Shown: positions 37,120 through 47,536 of the stretch, one piece after another
Layout: the number at the start of each line of letters is the position of its first letter
Numbering within the stretch: position 1 is the first letter of the stretch
Origin: Mariniphaga sp.
GTDB lineage: Bacteria; Bacteroidota; Bacteroidia; Bacteroidales; Prolixibacteraceae
NCBI GenBank assembly: GCA_024636975.1
Contig: JAGXGA010000023.1
Span: forward strand, 62,001 to 126,000
Direction of reading: 5' to 3'
DNA: 64,000 bases
Notes under the pieces: model-generated
Databases searched by the model: none
The model's input: the letters and a program-made list of their open reading frames with translations, nothing else
Told to the model about the DNA's origin: nothing
Made by a program: the position numbers and the translations under genes

Positions 37120-38304
37120 ATGCGCAGACATGATTTAGATTGGCTAAGAGTATTGGTATTTATATTACTCATTTTTTATCATGTGGGAATGTTTTTCGTT
37201 CCCTGGGAATTTCATATTAAAAACAACATTACATACAAGTGGTTAATATACCCAATGTGGTTTGTAAATCAATGGCGGTTACCCATCCTGTTTGTAATTT
37301 CCGGAATAGGAACCCATTATGCCCTGCAAAAACGAAGCGGATCGCAATTTGCTTTGGAACGTATAAAAAAACTCCTGGTACCATTAGCTTTTGGTATTGT
37401 ACTGGTCATTCCTCCACAAGTATATATTGAACGAATTGTTAAAAATCAGTTTTCAGGCAGTTACCTTGAGTTTTGGCCTTTAAATTCATTCATCGGTATT
37501 TATCCTTATGGAAATTTCAGCTGGCATCATTTATGGTTTTTACCCTATTTATTAGTGTTTTCGTTAGTTTTGATACCTGCTTTTCTATATTTAAAAAACC
37601 ATCCGGATAATAAATTCAGCACATGGATAAAACAGGTAGTAAAGAATCCTGTGGGATTGTATGTTTTTATTATTCCGCTGTATCTGTCCGAGGCTTTTTT
37701 GAAACCTTATTTCCCGGTTACACATGATTTGGTTAATGACTGGTACACGTTCAGCAGCTCCATTATACTTTTCTTTTATGGATTTTTATTAATTACAACT
37801 ATGGACGTTTATTGGAAAACTGTTGAAAACTATCGGAAGTTATTTTTAATAGTTGGAATCGTAAGCTTTACCGGATTTCTTTTAGCAGCTCCGAATCAAA
37901 AAGGATATGTTAACATGCATTATCTGGAAGCATTTCTAAAAGTGATCAGCTTATGGTCGTGGATACTGACATTATTTGGATTTGCAGCCAAATATTTAAA
38001 TAAAGGTAGCAAACTGTTGAGTTATGCCAACGAAGCTGTATATCCCTTCTATATATTACACCAAACGGTTATGATTGTGATCGCCTGGTATCTGATCGAT
38101 TTAAACTGGTCGTTGGGATTGAAAGCATTTTTGATGATTATTGGAACATTTGGATTATCATGGTTTTTGTATGAGATGTTCATCCGGAGATGGAAATATT
38201 TAAGACCATTGTTCGGATTAAAGAATTACAAAAAAAAGAATGACGCTAAAGTTTTAAACCTTGAGGTCATACCCATCCGTTGGCTGAAGTTCAACGGCAA
38301 ATAA
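37120..38304 (+). CDS. Acyltransferase family 3 membrane protein
   Basis: A polytopic inner-membrane acyltransferase of about 394 residues, resembling glucan- or O-antigen-modifying enzymes such as OpgC. The start at 37120 (MRRHDLDWLRVLVF...) gives the typical family beginning; an upstream ATG at 37024 adds 32 polar residues. The catalytic histidine is probably in LLIFYHVGMFF. Conserved features include the LFVISGIGTHYAL segment, the RIKKLLVPLAFG arginine-rich turn and HHLWFLPYLLVFSL. About ten hydrophobic helices are seen. It would transfer an acyl or succinyl group to a surface glycan. It is downstream of the LytTR regulator. Confidence 0.88.
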   Translation: MRRHDLDWLRVLVFILLIFYHVGMFFVPWEFHIKNNITYKWLIYPMWFVNQWRLPILFVISGIGTHYALQKRSGSQFALERIKKLLVPLAFGIVLVIPPQVYIERIVKNQFSGSYLEFWPLNSFIGIYPYGNFSWHHLWFLPYLLVFSLVLIPAFLYLKNHPDNKFSTWIKQVVKNPVGLYVFIIPLYLSEAFLKPYFPVTHDLVNDWYTFSSSIILFFYGFLLITTMDVYWKTVENYRKLFLIVGIVSFTGFLLAAPNQKGYVNMHYLEAFLKVISLWSWILTLFGFAAKYLNKGSKLLSYANEAVYPFYILHQTVMIVIAWYLIDLNWSLGLKAFLMIIGTFGLSWFLYEMFIRRWKYLRPLFGLKNYKKKNDAKVLNLEVIPIRWLKFNGK

Positions 38305-38431
38305 TACAATCCGGAACATTATACACACCGCACAATCTTTATTTTCGTAATAATATTGAAAACCTGCAAATTGTTTCTTAAATTGAAAAGCTTTAGAGAA
38401 TAAATCTGATCAGAAACAACTGAAATAATTT

Positions 38432-39763
38432 ATGAAACGAAGAGAAATACTCAAAGGTGCGGCATTTTTGCCATTTATTTCCTCCTTCCCTGTAGTTGCC
38501 GGCTCAACTCAAAATCAGGAAAGTAAAAATAATTATTCTGATGATTTCAGCAACATTAAAATTACCAGGGTTCGCTCCATTGTAACGGCTCCAAACGGAA
38601 TTGAGCTAATTGTAGTAAAAGTGGAAACCGATCAGCCCGGGCTTTACGGAGTGGGTTGCGCCACTTTCAGGCAGCGTGCACATGCAGTTGCAGTTGCTGT
38701 CGATAAATACCTCGATGACTTTTGCAGGGGTAAAAATGTAAATAACATTGAAGATATCTGGCAAACTGCATACGTGAGTTCCTACTGGCGAAACGGGCCG
38801 GTGCTGAACAATGCCCTGAGCGGCCTCGACCAGGCGCTTTGGGATATCAAAGGAAAAATAGCCGGGATGCCCGTCTACCAGTTGCTGGGAGGAAAGTGCC
38901 GTTTTGCGGTTGATACTTATACCCATGCCGGGGGAAGAACACCGGATGAGGTACCAGATGATGTACTAAAATATATGGAGCAGGGATTCCGGCATGTACG
39001 GATTCAGTTAGGCGGCTATGGTGCCACGCATCTTACCGGACAGCCTGATTATAAAAAGCACGGATTTGGCATGCCCAACGACAACACCATGAATGAACAG
39101 GCTTATTCTTCAGGAGTGGTGAAAATGTTCGACCTCGTGCGACAAAAGGCGGGAGAACAGATTGAACTGCTGCACGATATTCATGAACGGTTGCAACCGA
39201 TGGATGCCATCAACCTGATAAAAAAACTGGAACCTTACAGGCCCTATTTTATTGAAGATCCGTTTTCTCCTGAAAATATCGGCTGGTTCGATTTGTTGCG
39301 TAAACAAACCAGCGTGCCCATTGCTATGGGTGAATTGTTCAACAATCCACATGAATGGATTGACCCGATGAAAAACCGGTTGTACGATTTTATCCGGATT
39401 CATATTTCACAAATAGGTGGAATTACACCTGCAATGAAAGTAGCAAGACTGGGCGAATGGTTCAACGTACGAACAGCATGGCACGGACCGGGTGATGTGT
39501 CGCCGGTTGGGCATGCGGCCAATGCTCATATCGACCTTGCGGTTTGGAATTTCGGCATACAGGAAGCCCCGCGGATTAACGACCGTCTGCGCGAAGTTTT
39601 TCCCGGTTCACCCACCGTTAAAGACGGTTTTATGTATGTGAACGAAGCACCCGGCCTCGGTATTGACATTAACGAAAAAGAAGCGGCCAAATACCCTCTT
39701 CCCCAATTCGATTATAACTGGACACAGGTTCGAAAAAACGACGGAACGTCAATTCGTCCGTAA
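38432..39763 (+). CDS. Mannonate-dehydratase-like enolase-superfamily protein, exported
   Basis: A 443-residue member of the mandelate racemase/muconate-lactonising (enolase) superfamily, closest in motifs to the ManD/RspA group of acid-sugar dehydratases. The leader KRREILKGAAFLPFISSFP resembles a twin-arginine signal. Metal ligands are seen in ELLHDIHERL, YFIEDPFSPE and AMGELFNNP. The sequence RTAWHGPGDVSPVGHAAN holds the conserved His of the group. ManD enzymes dehydrate D-mannonate or D-gluconate to 2-keto-3-deoxygluconate. Some members are inactive or have other acid-sugar substrates, so the exact reaction is open. The aldo/keto reductase gene follows 30 bases on. Confidence 0.85.
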   Translation: MKRREILKGAAFLPFISSFPVVAGSTQNQESKNNYSDDFSNIKITRVRSIVTAPNGIELIVVKVETDQPGLYGVGCATFRQRAHAVAVAVDKYLDDFCRGKNVNNIEDIWQTAYVSSYWRNGPVLNNALSGLDQALWDIKGKIAGMPVYQLLGGKCRFAVDTYTHAGGRTPDEVPDDVLKYMEQGFRHVRIQLGGYGATHLTGQPDYKKHGFGMPNDNTMNEQAYSSGVVKMFDLVRQKAGEQIELLHDIHERLQPMDAINLIKKLEPYRPYFIEDPFSPENIGWFDLLRKQTSVPIAMGELFNNPHEWIDPMKNRLYDFIRIHISQIGGITPAMKVARLGEWFNVRTAWHGPGDVSPVGHAANAHIDLAVWNFGIQEAPRINDRLREVFPGSPTVKDGFMYVNEAPGLGIDINEKEAAKYPLPQFDYNWTQVRKNDGTSIRP

Positions 39764-39793
39764 AATGAGATGTTTCTGCTAAAAATTAATATT

Positions 39794-40813
39794 ATGCAAA
39801 CAAGAAGAAACTTTCTGAAACAAACGGCTGCCCTGTCGGTAGCCGGGTTACTTTCAAACTGGGCAATGGATGCATTGGCTGCCGACAGGATTGGGATGCT
39901 CCTGCCTCAGCGCCGGCTCACACGCAATGGAGAAAAAGTAACCGCATTTACTTTGGGAGGTTACCATTTGGGAAAAGCCCCAACTCCGGCCCATGCAGAA
40001 AAACTCCTGGAACGTTCAATGGAACTTGGCGTAAGGTTCTACGATAATGCAAGGGGTTACCATAGTGGTTATGCAGAAGAATTATACGGTAAATTCCTGA
40101 TTCCAAAATACCGCGAGGAAATATTTCTGATGACCAAATCGCCTGGAAGAAGTAGGGGTGATGCCCAAAAACATTTGGATGAATCGTTAAAAACAATGAA
40201 CACTGACCATCTGGATTTATGGACCATTCATACCATTACCACCAAAGAAGATGTGGATAATCGCATCAATGAAGGTGTGCTTGACACTTTTCTTGAGGCC
40301 AAAGAAAAAGGAAAAACACGTTACATTGGTTTTAGCTGCCATACCAATCCAAAAACAGCTTTGTATTTTATTGATTTTCTCGAAAAAAGGGGACTTGAAT
40401 TCGACACTTGCCAATGTCCCGTTAATGTTACCGATCCCGGATTTGAATCGTTCCAAAAACTTTTATTGCCGGTGCTGCTTGAAAAAGAATACGGTATAAT
40501 TGCCATGAAATCAATGGCCGGTGGAGGTATTATCGGTCGTCGTTTTGATTTAACACCAAAAGAATTTAAAGATGAAGACATTAAAGATTTGACAGCTGAA
40601 ACATCGCTATCCATGAAACAGTTGCACCAGTACGTGTATTCACTTCCGGTTTCAAGCCTCTGTAGTGGCTGTGAAACAGTTGAGGAACTGGAACACAATG
40701 TAACTGTTTTAAAAGCTCTCGAAAAACTCTCTGATTCCGAAATGAAAAACATTGAACAGTTAACAGCACCTTTCGCCGGAAAATATGCAGAACATTATAA
40801 AAGAATTATGTGA
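39794..40813 (+). CDS. Aldo/keto reductase with twin-arginine-like leader
   Basis: A protein of 339 residues from the ATG at 39794 (MQTRRNFLKQTAALSVAG...); an ATG at 39770 adds eight residues. The leader is twin-arginine-like. The TIM-barrel catalytic tetrad is visible in order: Asp and Tyr in RFYDNARGYHSGYAEELYG, Lys in LMTKSPG, His in WTIHTIT. The C-terminal segment PVSSLCSGCETVEELEHNV is typical of the iron-sulfur-like AKR subgroup, but only a single C-x-x-C pair is present. It lies between an enolase-superfamily gene and a sulfatase and probably reduces or oxidises a sugar carbonyl. The next gene starts close by or overlaps, depending on its start codon. Confidence 0.87.
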   Translation: MQTRRNFLKQTAALSVAGLLSNWAMDALAADRIGMLLPQRRLTRNGEKVTAFTLGGYHLGKAPTPAHAEKLLERSMELGVRFYDNARGYHSGYAEELYGKFLIPKYREEIFLMTKSPGRSRGDAQKHLDESLKTMNTDHLDLWTIHTITTKEDVDNRINEGVLDTFLEAKEKGKTRYIGFSCHTNPKTALYFIDFLEKRGLEFDTCQCPVNVTDPGFESFQKLLLPVLLEKEYGIIAMKSMAGGGIIGRRFDLTPKEFKDEDIKDLTAETSLSMKQLHQYVYSLPVSSLCSGCETVEELEHNVTVLKALEKLSDSEMKNIEQLTAPFAGKYAEHYKRIM

Positions 40814-40839
40814 TGTCGGATCAGCTTATTAATAATCCT

Positions 40840-42426
40840 ATGAATCGATTCAAAACCAAGACTATTGCCTTAACTATTCTGCTTTCGTTGTGCCTTGCAG
40901 AACAATCACCTGCCTCGAAACCTGACATACAACAAACAAAACCCGCTCATCCAAACATCGTTTTCATATTTGCCGACGATATGGGATATGGTGATGTCAG
41001 CGGTCTTAATCCATATGCACGAACGCAGACTCCGGCCATCGACCAACTTATTGGAGAAGGGATAACCTTTACCGAAGCTCATGCCGGTGCTTCGGTTTGT
41101 ACACCTTCACGATACGGTTTGCTTACCGGCAGGTATGCTTTTCGGTCAGAAGATGCAGCCCGTGGTATCTGGGGTTTTCATAAACCGGTTATTGAACCTG
41201 GCAGGGAAACCCTTGCATCGCTGCTAAAAAGTGCAGGCTATACCACAGCCTGCATCGGCAAATGGCACCTCGGACTGGGCTGGCAAACCAAAGACGGTTC
41301 AGCAGACCCGGATATGCAAGCCAATACCGGTTATTCCAATGTTGACTTCAGCAAAATAATAACCGGTGGTCCAAATGATTACGGTTTCGATTACTCGTTT
41401 ATTCATCCTGCCTCACTCGATATTCCGCCCTATATGTTTCTCAAAAACCATGAAGTAATTGATCCTGATGTGATTTTGACCACCGACTATTACCCTATCC
41501 GGCAGGAGAATACACAATACTCATGGGATAAAAAGCATACCGATGAACAGGACGTTTATTGGGAAAAAGGCGTCTGGTGGCGGCAGGGTGAAATGTCAAA
41601 ATCGTTTCACATCGAAGACTGCCATTCTGAAATAGTTAAGGAAGGAGTCGCATTTATCGAAAGGCAGGCAAAAAACAGTTTGGAAACCCCGTTCTTTTTA
41701 TACCTGCCTTTAACCGGTCCGCACACGCCGTGGGTGCCGGAAGAACAATTCCTCGGAAAATCATCAGTCGGTGTGTATGGTGATTTTATATTGAATATTG
41801 ACGATGCGGTTAAACAGGTTAAGCAAGCTCTGATTCGTCACGGAATTACTGAAAATACTATCCTAATCTTCTCAAGCGACAACGGAGGTTACTGGCCACA
41901 GGAAGAGATTGAACTTTATGCCCACGATTCAAACCAGGGCCGCAAAGGACAAAAAGGCGATGTCTGGGACGGGGGCCACCGGGTTCCATTAATCATATCA
42001 TGGCCGGCAAAAATAAAGCAGCCGGCATACTACGATCATCTCGTCAGCCTCATCGATTTTTATGCCACCTTATGTGACCTTACCGATCAAAATCCCCGGG
42101 CAAATGAGGCAGAAGACAGCTTCAGCTTTTGGAAAGTGTTGAATGGTGAAATGGAAAAACCGACACGCTATTCTATGGTTCATCATTCATCGGGTGGATA
42201 TTACGGCATCCGAAATGGCGAATGGAAATTCATTGATGGCCTGGGATCAGGCGGATTTACGCATCCTTCAAAACTTTCACCTGAAGAAAAAGGTCCTAAA
42301 GGTCAACTTTACAATTTGCAGTCCGATGCACTGGAAAGCCGGAATTTGTATCATCAGCATCCGGAAAAGGTTAAGGAGTTGTCGGAGTTAATGAAGGAAA
42401 TTATAAACAACGATGACAATCCTTAA
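40840..42426 (+). CDS. S1-family sulfatase
   Basis: Exported sulfatase of about 528 residues. The start at 40840 (MNRFKTKTIALTILLSLC...) opens directly on the signal peptide; in-frame GTG at 40810 and ATG at 40813 are alternatives that overlap the preceding stop. Numbered from 40810, the FGly motif C-T-P-S-R has Cys97. NIVFIFADDMGYGDVSG, GKWHLGLGW, and FSSDNGG are the other catalytic segments. GPNDYGFDYSFI shows it to be a paralogue of the sulfatase at 82. It ends the forward set of ManD-like, aldo/keto reductase and sulfatase genes, suggesting desulfation coupled to sugar-acid metabolism. Confidence 0.92.
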   Translation: MNRFKTKTIALTILLSLCLAEQSPASKPDIQQTKPAHPNIVFIFADDMGYGDVSGLNPYARTQTPAIDQLIGEGITFTEAHAGASVCTPSRYGLLTGRYAFRSEDAARGIWGFHKPVIEPGRETLASLLKSAGYTTACIGKWHLGLGWQTKDGSADPDMQANTGYSNVDFSKIITGGPNDYGFDYSFIHPASLDIPPYMFLKNHEVIDPDVILTTDYYPIRQENTQYSWDKKHTDEQDVYWEKGVWWRQGEMSKSFHIEDCHSEIVKEGVAFIERQAKNSLETPFFLYLPLTGPHTPWVPEEQFLGKSSVGVYGDFILNIDDAVKQVKQALIRHGITENTILIFSSDNGGYWPQEEIELYAHDSNQGRKGQKGDVWDGGHRVPLIISWPAKIKQPAYYDHLVSLIDFYATLCDLTDQNPRANEAEDSFSFWKVLNGEMEKPTRYSMVHHSSGGYYGIRNGEWKFIDGLGSGGFTHPSKLSPEEKGPKGQLYNLQSDALESRNLYHQHPEKVKELSELMKEIINNDDNP

Positions 42427-42605
42427 TGTCCTATAAACACAAAGTAAAAAAAATACTATGTGAGACTCTCATTTATAAAGTTCTTCTTTTTAACCCTCTG
42501 AATCCTATCTATGAAACAAAATTATTAGTTTTATACCTCAAATCTTAAATACAACACAGCATTAATGAGGTAAAAAACAAGACTGAATTCCTTGAAACCT
42601 GCCTG

Positions 42606-45600
42606 ATGGAAAACCAAAACTTAAATCTTAATCGGAAACAAGAAAACAGTTATACTTCTGGTATACATGAAGTATTTCGAAAGCCATGTCAGGATATAAA
42701 TTCAATCGCATTTATTGATACTGAAATTGAACCTGTAAGTCACAAAATTCTCGATATTGGAGGAATTAAGCCAGATGAAAGTAAGTTTCACAATAATACA
42801 ATTGCTGAATTCGTAGAATTTCTTAACGGGGTCAAATTCATCTGCGGGCATAACATTATCAATCATGATATAAGGTTTCTGCATAAAGCATTGGAAAGTG
42901 CAGGTTTTGATACTTCAAATGCCATTGATACACTTTTTCTTTCCCCGTTGCTTTTCCCCAAACGCCCCTACCATGCCTTGCTAAAGGACGACAAACTACA
43001 ATCGGAGGATATAAATAATCCGTTAAATGATTCAATCAAGGCAAAAGACCTGTTTTATGATGAAGTGAACGCATTCAATCATTTAAATAGTTCCCTTAAG
43101 CAAATTTATTATTTGTTGTTAAAGGATAAAAAGGAATTCTCAGCATTTTTTAAATTCCTCTCCTGTAAAAGTTTAAGTATAAATCCGGAAGAACTTATTC
43201 GAAAACAATTCAAAGAGGAAATCTGCGGGAATTCTCACCTTGCAAAAATCATTTCAGAACATCCAATAGAGCTGGCATTTTGCCTATCGCTGATACATGC
43301 AGGTAATCGTTACTCAATTACCCCTCGATGGGTTCTAAAAAATTATCCTGAGGTTGAAAGAATAATGTTGCTTCTAAGGAATAAACCCTGTATAAAGGGT
43401 TGTTTATACTGTAACAAAGCATTGGATATACATCGTGGACTTAAAAAGTTCTTTGGTTTTGATACTTACAGAACATACGCAGGTGAACCTTTGCAGGAGA
43501 AGGCGGTTAAAGCAGCTGTTGATAATAAATCAATCCTGGCAATATTCCCAACCGGCGGGGGCAAATCAATAACATTTCAGGTTCCGGCCTTAATGAGTGG
43601 CGAAAGTGCCAAAGGTCTTACAATAGTCATTTCACCCCTGCAGTCGCTGATGAAGGATCAGGTTGACAACCTTGAAAAAGTCGGGATTACAGATGCCGTA
43701 ACCATTAACGGATTGCTTGACCCGATTGAACGAGCTAAATCGTTCGAACGGGTTGAAGATGGGTCGGCTTCCATCCTATACATTTCGCCGGAATCGATGC
43801 GTTCGCGAACCATTGAACGCCTGCTTTTGGGAAGAAAAATTATCCGCTTTGTAATTGATGAAGCGCACTGCTTTTCTTCCTGGGGCCAGGATTTCAGAGT
43901 CGATTATTTATACATTGGCGATTTTATCAGATTATTACAGGAAAAGAAAAACCTTGTGGATCAAATCCCGGTATCCTGTTTCACTGCTACTGCCAAACAA
44001 AAAGTTATAGAAGATATCCGGAATTATTTCAGGGAAAAGCTTTCACTCGAACTGGAAGTTTATAGCTCCAAAGCATCACGGACAAACCTTAAATACAAAG
44101 TTTTTGAAAAAGAAAACGAGGAGGAGAAATACCAAACACTCAGAGATCTTTTGGAAGAAAATAATTGTCCGGCCATTATTTATGTATCAAGAACACGAAA
44201 AGCGTGGCAGCTTGCCAAACGATTATCCCAGGACGGGTTCAAAGCATTACCGTATCATGGAAAAATGGATACAAAGGAAAAAATGGCAAATCAAAATGCG
44301 TTTATTAATAGTGAAGCACTTGTAATGGTGGCTACATCTGCATTCGGTATGGGCGTCGATAAAAAAGATGTCGGAATGGTCATACATTATGAGATCTCCG
44401 ATTCACTGGAAAATTACGTTCAGGAAGCAGGAAGGGCAGGCAGGGATGAAACACTTATAGCAAATTGTTATGTATTATTCAACGAAGAAGACCTAAGTAA
44501 ACATTTTATCCTGCTTAACCAGACTAAACTTTCCATCAGGGAAATACAGCAGGTATGGAAGGCGATTAAAGAAATTACAAGGTTCCGTTCCACAGTCTCA
44601 AATTCTGCCTTGGAAATTGCCCGAAAAGCAGGATGGGATGACAGTGTGGCAGAAATCGAAACAAGAGTAACAACCGCAATTGCCGCACTTGAAAATGCAG
44701 GCTACCTGAAGCGGGGGCAGAACATTCCGCGGATTTTTGCCAACAGCATTCTTTCAAAAAACGCACAGGAAGCAATCGATAAAATAAATGCATCCGATAA
44801 ATTTGAAGAAAGACAAAAGGAAAAGGGCATACGTATCATACGGAAACTCATTTCAGTGAAAAGCAGAAAACAAACAAATGAAGAAATCGCAGAAACAAGA
44901 ATCGATTACATCAGTGATCACCTTGGGATTGTAAAAGAAGAAGTAATAAACATTGTGAATCTCTTACGTGAAGAACATATTTTAGCCGATGCCAAAGATC
45001 TGACAGCATTTATCAGGAAAGGTGAAAAACAAAAAAATTCTGTCAGTACTGTTGAAATGTACAGCAGGATTGAAAAATTTCTGTTGCCTTATTTTAATGA
45101 ACAGGAAAAAACAATTTATTTAAAAGAATTGAATGAAGAAGCTGAGAAGAGCGGATGTGAAAATGTCACGCCGAATCGAATAAAAACCATTATTAACTTC
45201 TGGGCAATAAAAAACTGGATTAAAAAGCGGAACCTGGATTTTTCAAAAAATCATCTTGTTGTTACAAGCCTTCAATCGAAGGAAGTATTAAAAGAGAAAC
45301 TGGAACAAAGACAAGAACTGGCAGGATTTATAATCGAATTTCTTTACCATAAAAGCAACGTGTTAAATTCAGAAAAAGTAAGCGGAAATGATGAAATCCT
45401 GGTTGAATTTTCAGTGCATGAGCTTAAAGATGCCTATGAAAATTCGATTGCAAGCTATGGTAAAAAAGTTTCAGTTGATGATATCGAAGACACACTTTTT
45501 TACCTTTCAAGAATTGATGCATTAAAAATTGAAGGGGGATTCCTGGTTATCTACAACCGTCTGACAATTGAACGGACTGAATTGGATAACAAAAAACAAT

Positions 45601-47516
45601 ACAAGATGGAGGATTACCAGAACCTGAATCAGTTCTATCAGAATAAAATCCAACAAATCCATATTGTGGGGGAATATGCAAATAGAATGATTACCGATTA
45701 CAGGGATGCATTGCAGTTTGTTGAAGATTATTTCCAGATGAATTACTCCTCTTTTCTAATAAAGTATTTTAAAGGCAGCAGACAAAATGAAATAAAACGA
45801 AATCTTACACCTGCCAAATTCAGGCAACTATTCGGAGAACTTTCTCCGGCACAACTCAAAATCATCAATGATAATAAAGCCAAATTCATTGTTGTTGCGG
45901 CTGGTCCGGGAAGCGGAAAAACCCGGGTATTGGTGCATAAACTGGCTTCACTACTTCTGATGGAAGATGTGAAGCACGAACAGTTGTTAATGTTGACCTT
46001 CTCAAGGGCAGCTGCTACCGAGTTCAAAAAACGTCTTTTAAAACTTATTGGCAATGCAGCCAATTATATTGAAATAAAAACATTTCATTCCTATTGTTTC
46101 GATTTATTGGGTAAAATGGGCAGCCTTGAGAAATCGGAACTCATCTTGAAAAAGACTATTAAAAAAATAAGAGACAAGGAAGTTGAAGCTAACCGGATTA
46201 CAAAAACTGTCCTTGTAATTGATGAAGCGCAGGATATGAATGAAGATGAATTCAACCTTGTGAAGGTGCTGATGGAACAAAATGAAGAAATGCGCGTAAT
46301 TGCTGTTGGTGACGATGACCAGAATGTCTATGAATTCAGGGGTGCCAGTTCAAAGTACCTTAAAAATTTTATTAATTCTTACAATGCAGAAAAATACGAA
46401 CTGGTTGAAAATTACAGAAGCAAAAGCAACCTTGTTGAATTTACCAATCAAATTGCAGGACGGATAAACCAGCGTCTGAAAAACATATCGGTATTTTCCC
46501 GGCAAACAGATAATGGCAGGATTAAACTCGTTCAGTACCGAAGTGAATACCTGATTGTTCCTCTTGTAATCGACATTCTCACTACCGGAGTAAGTGGCAC
46601 CACCTGTGTGCTGACAAAAACCAATGAAGAAGCATTGCAGATTACAGGACTTCTTTTAAAAAACGAATTGCAGGCAAAACTGATCCAAACAAACGATGGA
46701 TTCAGTTTGAATAACCTTGTGGAAGTTCGTTATTTCACTGACCAGTTATGTATTACTGATGGAGTTTTTGTAATAAGCGACGATGCCTGGACATCCGCAA
46801 AACGTGAATTGGCAAATATATATCGCAAAAGCACCAGGCTGGAAATATGCTTAAATATCATAAAAGAATTTGAAGCAGCGAATCCCATAAAAAAGTACAA
46901 ATCAGACCTGGAAGCTTTCATTTTAGAGTCAAGGCTCGAAGATTTTTATAATGATGCAGGAGAAACCATTTTTGTTTCAACTATTCATAAAGCAAAAGGC
47001 AAAGAGTTTGACAATGTGTTTCTAATGCTTGAAAACTTCTATGCAGAAACCGACCCGGCGAAAAGACAGTTGTATGTTGGCATGACCAGGGCTAAAAAAA
47101 ATCTTATAATACATACCAATTCAACCTTTTTCGATAAAATAAAAGTTGCAGATATAGAGCATAAGATCAAAAATGAAACGTTTCCTCCACCTAAAGAATT
47201 GGCGATTCACCTTACTTTTAAGGATGTATGGCTGGATTATTTTGCTAACCGGCAATACCATGTTTCCAGGTTAAGAAGTGGTGATAAACTAAAACTGATG
47301 GATGATGGATGCAAAGATTCAATGGGTCACCCGGTCCTTAAATTTTCAATGCAATTTATTAATCAGATCAATACCCTGAAACAGAAAGGCTATGATTTAA
47401 AGAATGCCCGCGTCAACTTTATTATTTACTGGCAAAAAGAAGATTCAAATCAGGAAATTAAAATTATTCTTCCTGAGCTTTATTTTGAAAAACAGCAATT
47501 GCCTCACCGATTGTAA
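42606..47516 (+). CDS. Fusion of DnaQ-like exonuclease, RecQ helicase and UvrD/Rep helicase
   Basis: A 1636-residue DNA-processing protein with three enzyme units. An N-terminal DEDD-type 3'-5' exonuclease covers about 33-170 (FIDTE with Asp38 and Glu40; GHNIINHD). A short cysteine cluster (CIKGCLYC, about 260) precedes a RecQ-type SF2 helicase: Walker A PTGGGKS near 316, DEAHCFSSWGQDFR near 415, then TSAFGMGVDKKDV and QEAGRAGRDE. Winged-helix-like regions lie between. The C-terminal part is a UvrD/Rep SF1 helicase: AAGPGSGKTR near 1098, VIDEAQDM near 1203, VGDDDQNVYEFRG near 1236, STIHKAKGKEFDNVF near 1458 and YVGMTRAKK near 1490. All motifs look intact. Related large RecQ proteins occur in Bacteroidota. 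It stands alone, with no obvious partner gene. Repair or anti-phage function is possible. Confidence 0.9.
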   Translation: MENQNLNLNRKQENSYTSGIHEVFRKPCQDINSIAFIDTEIEPVSHKILDIGGIKPDESKFHNNTIAEFVEFLNGVKFICGHNIINHDIRFLHKALESAGFDTSNAIDTLFLSPLLFPKRPYHALLKDDKLQSEDINNPLNDSIKAKDLFYDEVNAFNHLNSSLKQIYYLLLKDKKEFSAFFKFLSCKSLSINPEELIRKQFKEEICGNSHLAKIISEHPIELAFCLSLIHAGNRYSITPRWVLKNYPEVERIMLLLRNKPCIKGCLYCNKALDIHRGLKKFFGFDTYRTYAGEPLQEKAVKAAVDNKSILAIFPTGGGKSITFQVPALMSGESAKGLTIVISPLQSLMKDQVDNLEKVGITDAVTINGLLDPIERAKSFERVEDGSASILYISPESMRSRTIERLLLGRKIIRFVIDEAHCFSSWGQDFRVDYLYIGDFIRLLQEKKNLVDQIPVSCFTATAKQKVIEDIRNYFREKLSLELEVYSSKASRTNLKYKVFEKENEEEKYQTLRDLLEENNCPAIIYVSRTRKAWQLAKRLSQDGFKALPYHGKMDTKEKMANQNAFINSEALVMVATSAFGMGVDKKDVGMVIHYEISDSLENYVQEAGRAGRDETLIANCYVLFNEEDLSKHFILLNQTKLSIREIQQVWKAIKEITRFRSTVSNSALEIARKAGWDDSVAEIETRVTTAIAALENAGYLKRGQNIPRIFANSILSKNAQEAIDKINASDKFEERQKEKGIRIIRKLISVKSRKQTNEEIAETRIDYISDHLGIVKEEVINIVNLLREEHILADAKDLTAFIRKGEKQKNSVSTVEMYSRIEKFLLPYFNEQEKTIYLKELNEEAEKSGCENVTPNRIKTIINFWAIKNWIKKRNLDFSKNHLVVTSLQSKEVLKEKLEQRQELAGFIIEFLYHKSNVLNSEKVSGNDEILVEFSVHELKDAYENSIASYGKKVSVDDIEDTLFYLSRIDALKIEGGFLVIYNRLTIERTELDNKKQYKMEDYQNLNQFYQNKIQQIHIVGEYANRMITDYRDALQFVEDYFQMNYSSFLIKYFKGSRQNEIKRNLTPAKFRQLFGELSPAQLKIINDNKAKFIVVAAGPGSGKTRVLVHKLASLLLMEDVKHEQLLMLTFSRAAATEFKKRLLKLIGNAANYIEIKTFHSYCFDLLGKMGSLEKSELILKKTIKKIRDKEVEANRITKTVLVIDEAQDMNEDEFNLVKVLMEQNEEMRVIAVGDDDQNVYEFRGASSKYLKNFINSYNAEKYELVENYRSKSNLVEFTNQIAGRINQRLKNISVFSRQTDNGRIKLVQYRSEYLIVPLVIDILTTGVSGTTCVLTKTNEEALQITGLLLKNELQAKLIQTNDGFSLNNLVEVRYFTDQLCITDGVFVISDDAWTSAKRELANIYRKSTRLEICLNIIKEFEAANPIKKYKSDLEAFILESRLEDFYNDAGETIFVSTIHKAKGKEFDNVFLMLENFYAETDPAKRQLYVGMTRAKKNLIIHTNSTFFDKIKVADIEHKIKNETFPPPKELAIHLTFKDVWLDYFANRQYHVSRLRSGDKLKLMDDGCKDSMGHPVLKFSMQFINQINTLKQKGYDLKNARVNFIIYWQKEDSNQEIKIILPELYFEKQQLPHRL

Positions 47517-47536
47517 AAACAGGTCTTCACCGGGGA

